Shown in pieces: positions 34,937 through 44,069 of a stretch of DNA of 64,000 nt (positions are counted from its first letter, which is position 1; each line of letters starts with the position of its first letter). Source of the DNA: Microbacterium oleivorans (GTDB lineage Bacteria; Actinomycetota; Actinomycetes; Actinomycetales; Microbacteriaceae). The notes beneath the pieces were generated by a model. The model did no database searches, was not told the DNA's origin, and worked only from the letters and a program-made list of their open reading frames with translations. A program made the position numbers and the translations under genes. Where the stretch lies: NCBI RefSeq assembly GCF_001691565.1, contig NZ_MAYO01000003.1, positions 1,650,766-1,714,765 on the forward strand, read 5' to 3'.

Positions 34937-35872
34937 ATGATCGATCTCGAGGCCGTCGTCTCCCTCCGCGCCGTCGCCACGGAGGGGAGCGTCGCCGCCG
35001 CTGCGACCTCGCTGGGCTTCACACCGTCGGCCGTGTCCCAGCAGATCAAGCGCCTCGAGCGCGACACCGGCGTGGCGCTGCTCGAGCGGGTAGGGCGGGG
35101 TGTCGTGCTCACCGAGTCCGCGACGCGCCTCGTCGTCTCGGCGACGCCGATCCTCGCCGATCTCGAGCGCGTGCGCGCCGATCTCCACGGGGGCGGCGAG
35201 CCCGACCGGGTCGCCGGCGAGATCCGCATCGGCGCGTTCTCCACCGTCGTCCGCGGCGTGATGGTGCCCCTCATCGCGGACCTCGGCCGGCGGCATCCGG
35301 ATCTGCGGGTGCCCCTGCGAGAAAGCGAGCCGTGGGAGACGGTCGCCCTCGTCGCGTCCGGTCAGCGCGACCTCGGCATCGTGCACCGCTGGGGGAACGT
35401 CGCCCTCTCCATCCCCGACCACCTCGTCGAGACCCCGCTGTTCACGGATGTCGCCGACGTGATCCTGCACCGGAGCCACCCGCTGGCGGACCGTACCGAA
35501 CTGCGCCCCGAGGAGATCGGCGGCGAGCCGTGGGTCGCGACCTTCGAGTCGACCATCTGCCGCCAATGGCTTCGACGCCTGTTCGACGGCGTCGGCGGAG
35601 CGCCTCGGATCGTGCACGAGTCGATGGAGTTCGAGAACCACCTCGAGATCGCCCGGGCCGGGATCGCCGTCGCGCTCGTCCCCCGGCTCGGCCGTCCTAC
35701 CCTGGGGCCCGACCTCGTGGCGATCCCGACCGTCTCGCCGGAGTCCATCCGCGAGGTGTCGGCGATCCACCGGCGGACTATGTCGGACTCCCCCGCCCTC
35801 CTGACGGTTCTCGACGCCCTGGCCGAGCGGGCCGAGGGGATGACGACGGATGCGGGGCGCCTGCCCGCCTGA
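34937..35872 (+). CDS. LysR-family transcriptional regulator
   Basis: A 311-residue LysR regulator. The N-terminal winged helix is at residues 2-60 (VVSLRAVATEGSVAAAATSL, then FTPSAVSQQIKRLERDTG). A co-inducer-binding domain follows from about residue 90 to the end. It is divergent from the EamA exporter/pheA pair with a 46-base gap, the usual arrangement for a LysR protein controlling an exporter. This is inferred from position. The co-inducer is unknown. Confidence 0.92.
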   Translation: MIDLEAVVSLRAVATEGSVAAAATSLGFTPSAVSQQIKRLERDTGVALLERVGRGVVLTESATRLVVSATPILADLERVRADLHGGGEPDRVAGEIRIGAFSTVVRGVMVPLIADLGRRHPDLRVPLRESEPWETVALVASGQRDLGIVHRWGNVALSIPDHLVETPLFTDVADVILHRSHPLADRTELRPEEIGGEPWVATFESTICRQWLRRLFDGVGGAPRIVHESMEFENHLEIARAGIAVALVPRLGRPTLGPDLVAIPTVSPESIREVSAIHRRTMSDSPALLTVLDALAERAEGMTTDAGRLPA

Positions 35873-35923
35873 ACAACCGATACGGATCCGCGACACGCAG
35901 GCGCTCACATCCCACTTCCCTGG

Positions 35924-35929
35924 CAGACT
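35924..35929 (+). promoter_or_regulatory. -10-like hexamer CAGACT, leaderless pgm
   Basis: CAGACT ends six bases before the ATG at 35936. No ribosome site is present. Confidence 0.5.
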
Positions 35930-35935
35930 GGGCGG

Positions 35936-37576
35936 ATGAGCCGCGCAGGACAGCCCGCCGAATCCTCTGATCTCATCGATGTGGACGCGCTGATCAACGC
36001 GTACTACGACCTGAAGCCCGATCCGGCGGTCACCGCCCAACGGGTCGCGTTCGGCACGAGCGGCCACCGCGGCTCGTCGCTGTCGCGCGGCTTCAACGAG
36101 GCGCACATCCTCGCCACGACCCAGGCGATCGTCGACTACCGCGCGGCGCAGGGCATCTCGGGCCCCCTCTTCCTCGGCCGCGACACGCACGGCCTCTCAC
36201 TGCCGGCGGAACAGACCGCGATCGAGGTCCTCGTCGCGAACGGCGTCGACGTCCGCGTCGACAGCCGTGATTCGTGGGTGCCGACGCCGGCCCTCAGCCA
36301 CGCGATCCTCACGTACAACAAGGGACGCGATGAGGCGGATGCGGGTCGTGCGGACGGCATCGTCGTCACCCCCTCGCACAACCCGCCGCGCGACGGCGGT
36401 TTCAAGTACAACCCGCCGCACGGCGGTCCGGCCGACACCGACGCCACCGGCTGGATCGCCGACCGCGCGAACGAGCTCATCGAGGCCGGCCTCGAGGGCG
36501 TCAAGCGGGTCCGCCACGCGGACATCGACGACGCGACGCTCGGCAAGTACGACTTCCGCGAGGGCTACGTCGCCGACCTCGCCTCGATCATCGACACCGA
36601 GGCGATCGCCCGTGCGGGCGTCCGGATCGGCGCCGACCCGCTCGGCGGCGCCTCGGTCGAGTACTGGGCCCTCATCGGCGAACGCTACGGCCTCGACCTC
36701 ACCGTCGTGAATCCCGAGGTCGACCCGACCTGGAAGTTCATGACGCTCGACTGGGACGAGAAGATCCGGATGGATCCGTCCTCGCCCTCGGCAATGGCCT
36801 CCCTCGTCGCCCGACGCGATCAGTTCGACATCCTGACGGGCAACGACGCCGACGCCGACCGCCACGGCATCGTCACGCCCGACGCGGGCCTCATGAACCC
36901 GAACCACTTCCTCGCCGTCGCGATCGACTACCTGTACGCGCACCGCGAGGGGTGGCCGAAGGATGCCGCGATCGGCAAGACCCTCGTCTCGTCGATGATC
37001 ATCGACCGCGTCGCCGCCTCGCTCGGCCGGACCCTCCTCGAAGTCCCCGTCGGCTTCAAGTGGTTCGTCCCGGGGCTCCTCGACGGCTCCGTCGCCTTCG
37101 GCGGCGAGGAGTCCGCGGGCGCCTCGTTCCTCCGCAAGGACGGCACGGTCTGGACGACCGACAAGGACGGCATCCTGCTGTGCCTGCTCGCCGCTGAGAT
37201 CCTCGCGGTCACGGGCAAGACGCCCTCGCAGCGCTACGCCGAGCTCGAGGCCGAGTTCGGGGCATCCGCCTATCAGCGCGTCGACGCCCCCGCCTCTCCC
37301 GAGCAGAAGGCCGCGCTGTCGAAGCTGTCGGGCGACGCCGTGTCGGCGACCGAGCTCGCCGGCGACCCGGTGACGGCCAAGCTGTCGCACGCCCCGGGCA
37401 ACGGCGCCGCGATCGGCGGCCTCAAGGTGCAGACCGAGTTCGCCTGGTTCGCCGCGCGCCCCTCGGGCACCGAGGACGTCTACAAGCTGTACGCCGAGAG
37501 CCTCAAGGGCCCCGAGCACCTCGCGCAGGTGCAGGAGGAGGCCCGCGCCGTCGTCGCGGCAGCGCTGGGATCCTGA
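35936..37576 (+). CDS. pgm: Phosphoglucomutase (alpha-D-glucose phosphate-specific)
   Basis: A 546-residue phosphoglucomutase of the alpha-D-phosphohexomutase superfamily, interconverting glucose-1-phosphate and glucose-6-phosphate. The active-site phosphoserine loop reads [11 protein letters not shown] (about residue 145). The metal-binding loop is [10 protein letters not shown] (about 302). The sugar-binding loop is [10 protein letters not shown], and the C-terminal phosphate-binding loop is [10 protein letters not shown]. It lies just upstream of galE on the same strand. In the Leloir pathway it takes the glucose-1-phosphate produced by galT into glycolysis, so the clustering with galE and galTK is functional. 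Confidence 0.96.
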   Translation: MSRAGQPAESSDLIDVDALINAYYDLKPDPAVTAQRVAFGTSGHRGSSLSRGFNEAHILATTQAIVDYRAAQGISGPLFLGRDTHGLSLPAEQTAIEVLVANGVDVRVDSRDSWVPTPALSHAILTYNKGRDEADAGRADGIVVTPSHNPPRDGGFKYNPPHGGPADTDATGWIADRANELIEAGLEGVKRVRHADIDDATLGKYDFREGYVADLASIIDTEAIARAGVRIGADPLGGASVEYWALIGERYGLDLTVVNPEVDPTWKFMTLDWDEKIRMDPSSPSAMASLVARRDQFDILTGNDADADRHGIVTPDAGLMNPNHFLAVAIDYLYAHREGWPKDAAIGKTLVSSMIIDRVAASLGRTLLEVPVGFKWFVPGLLDGSVAFGGEESAGASFLRKDGTVWTTDKDGILLCLLAAEILAVTGKTPSQRYAELEAEFGASAYQRVDAPASPEQKAALSKLSGDAVSATELAGDPVTAKLSHAPGNGAAIGGLKVQTEFAWFAARPSGTEDVYKLYAESLKGPEHLAQVQEEARAVVAAALGS

Positions 37577-37624
37577 CCGCTCGCAGCGCTGGGCTCGAGG
37601 GCAGGAGGGTCGGTCCCGCGCCAG

Positions 37625-37630
37625 TAGGCT
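37625..37630 (+). promoter_or_regulatory. -10 hexamer TAGGCT, leaderless galE
   Basis: TAGGCT ends seven bases before the ATG at 37638. It suggests galE has its own promoter within the pgm-galE pair. The same hexamer precedes the threonine aldolase gene. Confidence 0.55.
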
Positions 37631-37637
37631 CGGGACC

Positions 37638-38615
37638 ATGAGTTGGCTCGTCACCGGAGGCGCCGGGTACATCGGCGCGCACATCGTCCGCGCTCTCGCT
37701 GAGGCGGGTCTCGACCCCGTCGTCCTCGATGACATCTCGAGCGGGGATGCCTCGTTCGTGCCCGAGGGGGTGCCCTTCGTCCAGGGAACGATCCTCGACC
37801 AGGAGCTCGTCGCGAACACCCTGCGCGAACACCGCGCCGAGGGTGTCATCCACGTCGCGGGCTTCAAGTACGCGGGCGTCTCGGTCCAGCGTCCCCTCCA
37901 CACCTATGAGCAGAACGTCGAGGGAACCCGCGTCGTCCTCGCAGCGATGGCGGATGCCGGTGTCTCGAACCTCGTGTTCTCGTCCAGCGCCGCCGTGTAC
38001 GGCACCCCGGATGTGCCCCTCGTCACCGAGGACCTGCCCAAGCGCCCCGCATCGCCGTACGGCGAGTCCAAGCTCATCGGCGAATGGCTGATCGCAGCTC
38101 AGGGCGTCGCGACCGCGGCATCCGATGCGCCCCTGCGTCACACCTCGCTCCGGTACTTCAACGTCGTGGGCTCCGGCGACCCGTCCGTCTACGACATGAG
38201 CCCGCACAACCTGTTCCCGATCGTCTTCGAGATGCTGATCGAGGGCAGGACGCCGCGCATCAACGGTGACGACTACAACACCCCCGACGGCACGAATGTC
38301 CGCGATTACGTTCACGTCGCCGATGTCGCCGCCGCGCACGTCGTCGCCGCGCAGCGCCTGCGCGCGGGCGAGCCCGTCGAACCGGCGTACAACCTGGGAT
38401 CGCAGAACGGCCTGTCCGTCCGCGAGATCATGGATGCCGTCGCCCGCGTCACGGGCATCGAGTTCACGCCCGCGGTCGGCCCGCGCCGGGCCGGCGACCC
38501 CGATCGGATCGTCGCGACCGGCGAATTGGCCGCACGCGACCTCGACTGGAAGATGCGCTACACCCTCGACGAGATGGTGAAGAGCGGCTGGGAGGCTCGC
38601 CGCAACGCCGGGTGA
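37638..38615 (+). CDS. galE: UDP-glucose 4-epimerase
   Basis: A 325-residue extended short-chain dehydrogenase that interconverts UDP-glucose and UDP-galactose. The NAD-binding GGAGYIGAH motif is at residues 7-15. The catalytic Ser lies in SSSAAVYG (about 115), and the YxxxK pair in YGESKLIGEW (about 140). RDYVHVADVAAAH is another epimerase marker. It ends before a terminator that separates it from the convergent lacI gene. Confidence 0.95.
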   Translation: MSWLVTGGAGYIGAHIVRALAEAGLDPVVLDDISSGDASFVPEGVPFVQGTILDQELVANTLREHRAEGVIHVAGFKYAGVSVQRPLHTYEQNVEGTRVVLAAMADAGVSNLVFSSSAAVYGTPDVPLVTEDLPKRPASPYGESKLIGEWLIAAQGVATAASDAPLRHTSLRYFNVVGSGDPSVYDMSPHNLFPIVFEMLIEGRTPRINGDDYNTPDGTNVRDYVHVADVAAAHVVAAQRLRAGEPVEPAYNLGSQNGLSVREIMDAVARVTGIEFTPAVGPRRAGDPDRIVATGELAARDLDWKMRYTLDEMVKSGWEARRNAG

Positions 38616-38633
38616 CGCCCCCCCGCCTCGTTC

Positions 38634-38675
38634 CGACCCCACCCCCCTGCGCTCCGCGCGGGCAGGGTGGGGTCG
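38634..38675. terminator. Terminator hairpin between galE and lacI
   Basis: Arms CGACCCCACCC and GGGTGGGGTCG form an 11-base-pair core that continues into TGC/GCA with a small bulge. It lies between the convergent galE and lacI genes. Confidence 0.75.
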
Positions 38676-38699
38676 TTCGTTTCAGGCGAGTTCGCGGCG

Positions 38700-39656
38700 T
38701 CAGCCCGAGGCGCGCGCGATGAGCGCCGTCGGGACGACGGTCCGGGTCGCGGGGGCGCCGTCGAGGGTCGCGGCGAGGGCGGCGACGGCCGCTTCGCCGA
38801 GGGCATCGAAGTCCTGCCGGACGGTGGTCAGCGGCGGGCGGTAGTCCGCGGCGTCCGCGACGTCGTCGAACCCGATGACGGCGACGTCGTCGCGGCCCGC
38901 CTCGGCGAGGGCGCGCAACACTCCGAGCGCCATCTGGTCGTTCGCGGCGAACACGGCGTCCACGGCGGGGTCCGCGGCGAGGACCTGTCCTGCCGCGTGC
39001 CCGGATGCCGCGCCCCAATCCCCGCGCAGCGGCTCCAGCGTCGTCGCGCCGTCGTGCGCCGCGCGCCACCCGCGCTCGCGCTCCGCCGCCGCGAACGAGC
39101 CTGCGGGACCGGCGACGTGCGCGACGGTGCGACGCCCGGCATCCCGCAGCCGACGGGTGGCTGTTTCGGCGCCACCCGCGTGATCGGACTGGACCGTCGC
39201 GAAGGCGCTGCCCGGCGAGTCGATGGCGACGAGGGCGAGACCCGCGGGCGGCGTGACGCCTGCGGCGATCGCGGTCGCCTCGTTGAGCACGATGGCGCCG
39301 TCCACACCGAGGTCGTGCAGCCGGTCGAACGCCGCGGCGATGTCGGCCCGCGCCGTGAGGGCGACGAGCGTGACGGCGAGATCGCGCTGAGCGGCCGCGG
39401 AGGCAACCGCCTCCAGCATCCGCGAGTTGCCCACGGTCGCGAGGGTCGCCACGATCACGCCGATCGTGCCGGAGCGCCCGGTACGCAGGGCGCGGGCGGC
39501 GCGGTGCGGCCGGTAGCCGAGGACGGCCATCGCCGACTCGACACGGGCCCGGGTCTCCGGATCGACGCGCGGACTTCCGTTGACGACGCGCGACACGGTC
39601 TGACCCGAGACACCCGCAACCGCGGCCACGTCGGCCATCGAGACGCGTCGCTGCAC
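38700..39656 (-). CDS. LacI-family repressor of galactose metabolism
   Basis: A 318-residue LacI/GalR regulator. The helix-turn-helix reads MADVAAVAGVSGQTVSRVV, followed by the sensor domain with FAANDQMALGVLRAL and a C-terminal GFDDVADAADYRPPLTTV. The GTG start at 39656 has GGGAGG upstream; the frame is open further but would run through the operators. It is divergent from galT, and two TGTTGACGNNAACA sites lie between the genes. It is probably a repressor of galTK that responds to galactose or a derivative. Confidence 0.92.
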   Translation of the reverse strand: MQRRVSMADVAAVAGVSGQTVSRVVNGSPRVDPETRARVESAMAVLGYRPHRAARALRTGRSGTIGVIVATLATVGNSRMLEAVASAAAQRDLAVTLVALTARADIAAAFDRLHDLGVDGAIVLNEATAIAAGVTPPAGLALVAIDSPGSAFATVQSDHAGGAETATRRLRDAGRRTVAHVAGPAGSFAAAERERGWRAAHDGATTLEPLRGDWGAASGHAAGQVLAADPAVDAVFAANDQMALGVLRALAEAGRDDVAVIGFDDVADAADYRPPLTTVRQDFDALGEAAVAALAATLDGAPATRTVVPTALIARASG

Positions 39657-39719
39657 GGCATCCTCCCTCCCCCGGATCTCGGCCCGCGAATGCGTACTCA
39701 ACTCCGGAGAATCGCGCGA

Positions 39720-39733
39720 TGTTGACGATAACA
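39720..39733. promoter_or_regulatory. gal operator 1 (TGTTGACGATAACA)
   Basis: A palindromic TGTT-AACA site overlapping the -35 element (TTGACG) of the galT promoter. It shares the pattern TGTTGACGNNAACA with the second site 31 bases away. Confidence 0.75.
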
Positions 39734-39751
39734 TAGCGGTTCGGTTACCGT
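39722..39751 (+). promoter_or_regulatory. galT promoter (TTGACG - 18 - TACCGT)
   Basis: The -35 TTGACG (39722-39727) and -10 TACCGT (39746-39751) are separated by 18 bases. The -10 ends six bases before the galT GTG, so the transcript is predicted to be leaderless. Confidence 0.7.
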
Positions 39752-39764
39752 GTTGACGTGAACA
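39751..39764. promoter_or_regulatory. gal operator 2 (TGTTGACGTGAACA)
   Basis: The second copy of the TGTTGACGNNAACA pattern. It spans the galT start codon, 31 bases (about three helical turns) after operator 1. Confidence 0.7.
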
Positions 39765-40942
39765 CACCGGAGAACGGCACGCCCGCGCCTGCCGAGACGA
39801 ACCACCTCGGCGCCGGCGTCGTCAAGCGCAGTACCCGCCTGGCCGACGGCCGGGAACTCATCTACTTCGACGACCCCGGGACGACCCTCGGCGCCGACCG
39901 CGCGGTCGACACGCGCGACCTGGGCGGTCGGCCCGAGACCGCCACCATGCGCCAGGACGTCCTGACGGGCGACTGGGTCTCGATCGCCGCGAACAGACAG
40001 AACCGCGCCTTCCTGCCGCCCGCCGAACTCGACCCGCTCGCGCCGCAGACGGCGACGAACCCGTCCGAGATCCCCTCGGTCTACGACGTCGCCGTCTTCG
40101 AGAACAAATCGCCGTCGTTCGGCCCCGCCCTCGCCGAGGCCACGGCCGACGTCCCCGCCGCGATCGACCCGCCCCGCGGACTCGACGACCTCGCGCACCT
40201 CGGCCTCGGCCGCACGCGCACGAGCGTCGGCCGCACCGAGGTCGTCTGCTTCTCGCCCGAGCGCACCGGCTCGTTCGGCACGCAGACCGTCACGCGCGCA
40301 CGCACGGTCATCGAGGCGTGGGCCGACCGGACCGCGGCGCTGTCCGCCCTCCCCGGCATCGAGCAGGTGTTCCCGTTCGAGAACCGCGGCGAGGCCATCG
40401 GGGTGACGCTGCAGCATCCTCACGGCCAGATCTACGCCTACCCGTACGTCACCCCGAGGACGACCCGCCTGCTCGACTCGATCGATCGGACCGCCCCCGA
40501 TCTGTTCCAGCGCATCCTCGAGTTCGAGCAGGCCGGCCCGCGCGTCCTCCTGCGCGGCGAGCACTTCACCGCGTTCGTGCCGTTCGCCGCGCGGTGGCCG
40601 CTCGAGATCCACATGCTCCCCCACCGCCACGTCGCCGACTTCGCGGGGCTCTCCGACGCCGAGAAGGACGAGCTCGCCCCGATGTACCTGCGACTACTAC
40701 GCGGTGTCGACGCGCTGTACGAGTCCGAGACCCCCTACATCGCCGCCTGGCACCAGGCCCCCGTCCACGTCGGCCGCGACAGCGTGCGCCTCAGCCTGCA
40801 GCTGACGAGCCCGCGCCGCGCCGCCGACAAGCTCAAGTTCCTCGCCGGATCCGAGGCCGCCATGGGCGCCTGGATCGGCGACGTCCCCCCGGAGGACGCC
40901 GCCGCGCGTCTTCGCACCGCCATCGAAGGAGTCACGCTGTGA
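39758..40942 (+). CDS. galT: Galactose-1-phosphate uridylyltransferase
   Basis: A 394-residue enzyme that swaps UMP between UDP-glucose and galactose-1-phosphate. The active-site HPH motif is seen in LQHPHGQIYAYPY (about residue 221). The N-terminal half has RQDVLTGDWVSIAANRQNR and a C-terminal HIT-like second repeat with EIHMLPHRHVADF. GTG at 39758 is predicted to be the 5' end of a leaderless mRNA. It overlaps galK as GTGA. Two LacI-type operators cover the promoter and the start codon. Confidence 0.96.
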   Translation: MNTPENGTPAPAETNHLGAGVVKRSTRLADGRELIYFDDPGTTLGADRAVDTRDLGGRPETATMRQDVLTGDWVSIAANRQNRAFLPPAELDPLAPQTATNPSEIPSVYDVAVFENKSPSFGPALAEATADVPAAIDPPRGLDDLAHLGLGRTRTSVGRTEVVCFSPERTGSFGTQTVTRARTVIEAWADRTAALSALPGIEQVFPFENRGEAIGVTLQHPHGQIYAYPYVTPRTTRLLDSIDRTAPDLFQRILEFEQAGPRVLLRGEHFTAFVPFAARWPLEIHMLPHRHVADFAGLSDAEKDELAPMYLRLLRGVDALYESETPYIAAWHQAPVHVGRDSVRLSLQLTSPRRAADKLKFLAGSEAAMGAWIGDVPPEDAAARLRTAIEGVTL

Positions 40943-42117
40943 CCGCTGCCGCCGAGGCCCAGGGCCTCTTCGCCACTCTCACCGGTTCGTCGCCGGCCGG
41001 CCTCTGGTCGGCGCCCGGTCGCGTCAACCTGATCGGCGAGCACACCGACTACAACGACGGCTTCGTCTTCCCGTTCGCGACGCCGCACCGCACGCACGTC
41101 GCGCTCGGCCGCCGGACGGACGGTCGCATCCGCGTCGCGTCGACCTTCGACACCGAGCCGGTCGAGGTCGCCCTCGCCGACCTCGACGACCTCTTCCCCG
41201 AGCGCCGCGACGAGATCGTCGAGTGGGCCCGCTACCCGCTCGGTGTCGCCTGGGCGCTGCTGCAGGCGACGGGGACGGATGCGGCATCCGTCACCGGTGT
41301 CGACCTCGCGTTCGCCTCGGACGTCCCCGTCGGCGCAGGGCTGTCGTCGTCGGCGGCCATCGAAGGCGCGACCGGTTCGGCGCTGAACGACGTGTGGGGG
41401 CTCGGCCTCGACCGCGTCGCGCTCGCGCAGGCCGGCCGCCGAGCCGAGAACGAGGCCGTCGGGGCCCCGACCGGGATCATGGACCAGATGGCGTCGATGC
41501 TCGGTGCGACGGATGCCGGGACCTTCCTCGACTGCCGGAGCCTCGAGGCCCAGGTGGTCGAACTCGGCTTCGACGCGGCGGGCCTCGAGCTCATGGTGAT
41601 CGACACCCGCGTCGCCCACGCCCACTCGACCGGCGGGTACGGCGAGCGCCGTGCGGCCTGCGAGCGCGGCGCCGAGGCGATGGACGTCCCCGCGCTCCGC
41701 GACGTGAGCGTGGATCAGCTCCCCCGCGTCGAGGAGCTCGTCGACGAGCAGACCTACCGCCGCGTGCGCCACGTCGTCACCGAGAACCAGCGCGTGCTCG
41801 ACACCGTCCGCACCCTCCGCGAGAAGGGCCCGCGCGCGATCGGCGAGCTGCTCTACGCCTCGCACGCCTCGATGCGCGACGACTTCGAGATCTCGGTACC
41901 CGAGCTCGACCTCGCCGTCGAGACGGCGCGCGCGAACGGTGCGATCGGCGCCCGTATGACCGGCGGCGGCTTCGGCGGCTCGGCGATCGCCCTCATCGAA
42001 CGCGACGCCGTTCCCGCGGTGCGCGAGGCGATGCTCGCGGCGTTCGCGGCAGCGGGCCACACCGAGCCGCACGTGTTCACGGTCCGTCCCTCCGCGGGCG
42101 CCCGCCGGGACGGCTGA
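40939..42117 (+). CDS. galK: Galactokinase
   Basis: A 392-residue GHMP kinase that phosphorylates galactose at C1. The galactokinase signature GRVNLIGEHTDYNDGFVFP is near residue 30. The ATP-binding motif is VPVGAGLSSSAAIEG (about 125). The third GHMP motif is RMTGGGFGGSAIAL (about 340). GTG at 40939 overlaps the galT stop as GTGA; the open frame upstream is a shadow of galT. With galT, galE and pgm this makes a complete Leloir route to glucose-6-phosphate. Confidence 0.96.
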   Translation: MTAAAEAQGLFATLTGSSPAGLWSAPGRVNLIGEHTDYNDGFVFPFATPHRTHVALGRRTDGRIRVASTFDTEPVEVALADLDDLFPERRDEIVEWARYPLGVAWALLQATGTDAASVTGVDLAFASDVPVGAGLSSSAAIEGATGSALNDVWGLGLDRVALAQAGRRAENEAVGAPTGIMDQMASMLGATDAGTFLDCRSLEAQVVELGFDAAGLELMVIDTRVAHAHSTGGYGERRAACERGAEAMDVPALRDVSVDQLPRVEELVDEQTYRRVRHVVTENQRVLDTVRTLREKGPRAIGELLYASHASMRDDFEISVPELDLAVETARANGAIGARMTGGGFGGSAIALIERDAVPAVREAMLAAFAAAGHTEPHVFTVRPSAGARRDG

Positions 42118-42185
42118 CGGACCCCGGGTCGTTACGGCTGGGTAAAGCCGTGCGATCCACCGGTGCGCCGGCGGCGGGTGGAGGG

Positions 42186-42191
42186 CAGGAT
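42186..42191 (+). promoter_or_regulatory. -10-like hexamer CAGGAT before ABC ATPase gene
   Basis: CAGGAT ends six bases before the ATG at 42198, the same arrangement as before the photolyase gene. Confidence 0.45.
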
Positions 42192-42197
42192 GGGTCC

Positions 42198-43859
42198 ATG
42201 CCCTTCGAGACCTCCCCTGCCCCCGGCGCGCCTCTTCTGCAGGTCCGCGACCTCGCCGTCGAGTTCCAGACGATCGACGGACCCGTGCGGGCGGTCGAGG
42301 GCGTCGACCTCGACCTTGCCGCGGGTGAGACGGTAGCGATCGTCGGTGAGTCCGGCTCGGGCAAGTCCACGACGGCGATGGCCGTCATCGGACTCCTCGC
42401 CGGGAACGGCCGCGTCGCACAGGGCAGCATCCGCCTCGACGGGCAGGAGCTCGTCGGCGCGTCCGAGTCGACGATGCGCGGCGTCCGCGGTGCGCAGATC
42501 GGACTCGTCCCGCAGGACCCGATGTCGAACCTCAACCCGACCTCGAAGATCGGCACGCAGGTCGCCGAGACGCTGCTCGCCCACGGTCTCGCGACGAAGA
42601 AGGACGTCGATCGCAAGGTCGTCGAGACCCTCGCCGCCGCAGGCCTGCCGAACGCCGAGGACCGAGCGAAGCAGTACCCGCACGAGTTCTCGGGCGGCAT
42701 GCGCCAGCGCGCGCTCATCGCGATCGGTCTCGCCTGCAACCCGCGCCTGCTCATCGCCGACGAGCCCACGAGCGCGCTCGACGTCACCGTGCAGAAGACG
42801 ATCCTCGACCAGCTCGGCCGCATGACGACCGAGCTCGGCACGTCCGTCCTCCTCATCACGCACGACCTGGGACTGGCCGCCGAGCGCGCCGCTCGCGTCG
42901 TCGTCATGCACCGCGGCCGCATCGTCGAGCAGGGCCCCGCGCGGCAGATCCTCGAGGACCCGCAGCATCCCTACACGCAGTCCCTCGTGCAGGCGGCGCC
43001 CTCGGTCGCCGTCGCGCGGTTGCGTCCAGAGGCCTTCACCGCGCCGACTCCGGATGCCGCGCCGAAGCCCGTCGACAACATCGTCGAGGTCGAAGGGCTC
43101 ACCAAGCTCTACAACGTCCGTGGGCGGAAGGAGGACTTCGCCGCCGTCAAGGACGTCTCGTTCTCGATTCCGCGCGGCGAGACCGTCGCGATCGTGGGCG
43201 AGTCCGGCTCCGGCAAGACGACGACGGCGCGGATGCTGCTGAAGGTCGTGGACCCCACGGAGGGTGTCATCCGCTACGACGGCTCCGACGTGGCATCCCT
43301 CAAGGGACGACAGCTGCGCGAGTTCCGTCAGAAGGTGCAGCCGATCTTCCAGGACCCGTACTCGTCGCTGAACCCCATGTTCACGATCGAGCGGATCGTC
43401 CAGGAGCCCCTCGACTTCTACAACCGCGGGTCGGCGAAGGACCGCGCGGCGCGGGTGCGGAAGCTCCTCGACGACGTCGCCCTGCCCGAGTCGGCGCTGC
43501 GCAGGTACCCGTCGGAGCTCTCGGGCGGCCAGCGTCAGCGCGTCGCGATCGCGCGCGCCCTGGCCCTGTCGCCGGAGCTCATCGTCTGCGACGAGCCGGT
43601 CTCGGCGCTCGACGTGCTCGTGCAGGACCAGATCCTGACGCTCCTGCGGGACCTGCAGACCGAGTACGGCCTCAGCTACCTCTTCATCTCGCACGACCTC
43701 GCCGTCGTGCGGCTGATCAGCGACTACGTCTGCGTCATGAAGGACGGCGCACTGGTCGAGGCAGCCTCCAGCGAAGAGATCTTCACCAACCCGCGCGACC
43801 CGTACACGCGGAACCTGCTGTCCTCGATCCCCGGCAACGAGCTCGACATCGCCGTCTGA
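42198..43859 (+). CDS. Oligopeptide ABC transporter ATPase, DppD-DppF fusion
   Basis: A 553-residue protein with two complete ATPase domains, as in fused DppD/DppF (or Opp) subunits. Domain 1 (about 12-275) has Walker A GESGSGKST, signature FSGGMRQRA and Walker B LLIADEPTSALD. Domain 2 (about 290-553) has GESGSGKTT, LSGGQRQRV and LIVCDEPVSALD. Each domain ends with the HPYT/DPYT peptide-transporter extension. The permease and binding-protein genes lie just downstream on the opposite strand and converge on this gene, an unusual split of one transport system. ATG at 42198 is chosen at the start of the fold. Confidence 0.94.
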   Translation: MPFETSPAPGAPLLQVRDLAVEFQTIDGPVRAVEGVDLDLAAGETVAIVGESGSGKSTTAMAVIGLLAGNGRVAQGSIRLDGQELVGASESTMRGVRGAQIGLVPQDPMSNLNPTSKIGTQVAETLLAHGLATKKDVDRKVVETLAAAGLPNAEDRAKQYPHEFSGGMRQRALIAIGLACNPRLLIADEPTSALDVTVQKTILDQLGRMTTELGTSVLLITHDLGLAAERAARVVVMHRGRIVEQGPARQILEDPQHPYTQSLVQAAPSVAVARLRPEAFTAPTPDAAPKPVDNIVEVEGLTKLYNVRGRKEDFAAVKDVSFSIPRGETVAIVGESGSGKTTTARMLLKVVDPTEGVIRYDGSDVASLKGRQLREFRQKVQPIFQDPYSSLNPMFTIERIVQEPLDFYNRGSAKDRAARVRKLLDDVALPESALRRYPSELSGGQRQRVAIARALALSPELIVCDEPVSALDVLVQDQILTLLRDLQTEYGLSYLFISHDLAVVRLISDYVCVMKDGALVEAASSEEIFTNPRDPYTRNLLSSIPGNELDIAV

Positions 43860-43893
43860 CCCGCGGGTCCCGCGCCGATACGCCCCTACGCGC

Positions 43894-43991
43894 GTTCCGT
43901 ATTCAGTCTCGCGACGATCGGCGAGGACGTTTTCGCACGTCATCTCGAGCCCTTCGTCCCCTCTCCGCGCCGCAGACACTGAATACGGAAC
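43894..43991. repeat. 14-base inverted repeat pair with 70-base spacer
   Basis: Perfect arms GTTCCGTATTCAGT (43894-43907) and ACTGAATACGGAAC (43978-43991) in the 210-base gap between the convergent ATPase and permease genes. The arms are AT-richer than the surroundings. It may be a REP/MITE-like element, a paired protein-binding site, or a long hairpin terminator. The rest of the 43860-44069 gap holds nothing I can identify. Confidence 0.6.
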
Positions 43992-44069
43992 ACCGGCACA
44001 CCCGCCCACTCGCGATCCCCGAGCAGCGAAGCGCGGTACCAGCGGTGTCAGCCGCGCTCCTGCAGAAGG

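Noticed and set aside
41223..43859. Apparent 878-residue protein joining galK sequence to the ABC ATPase.
   Set aside because: The first 325 codons are a wrong-frame reading of galK. The ATPase fold starts at the ATG at 42198.
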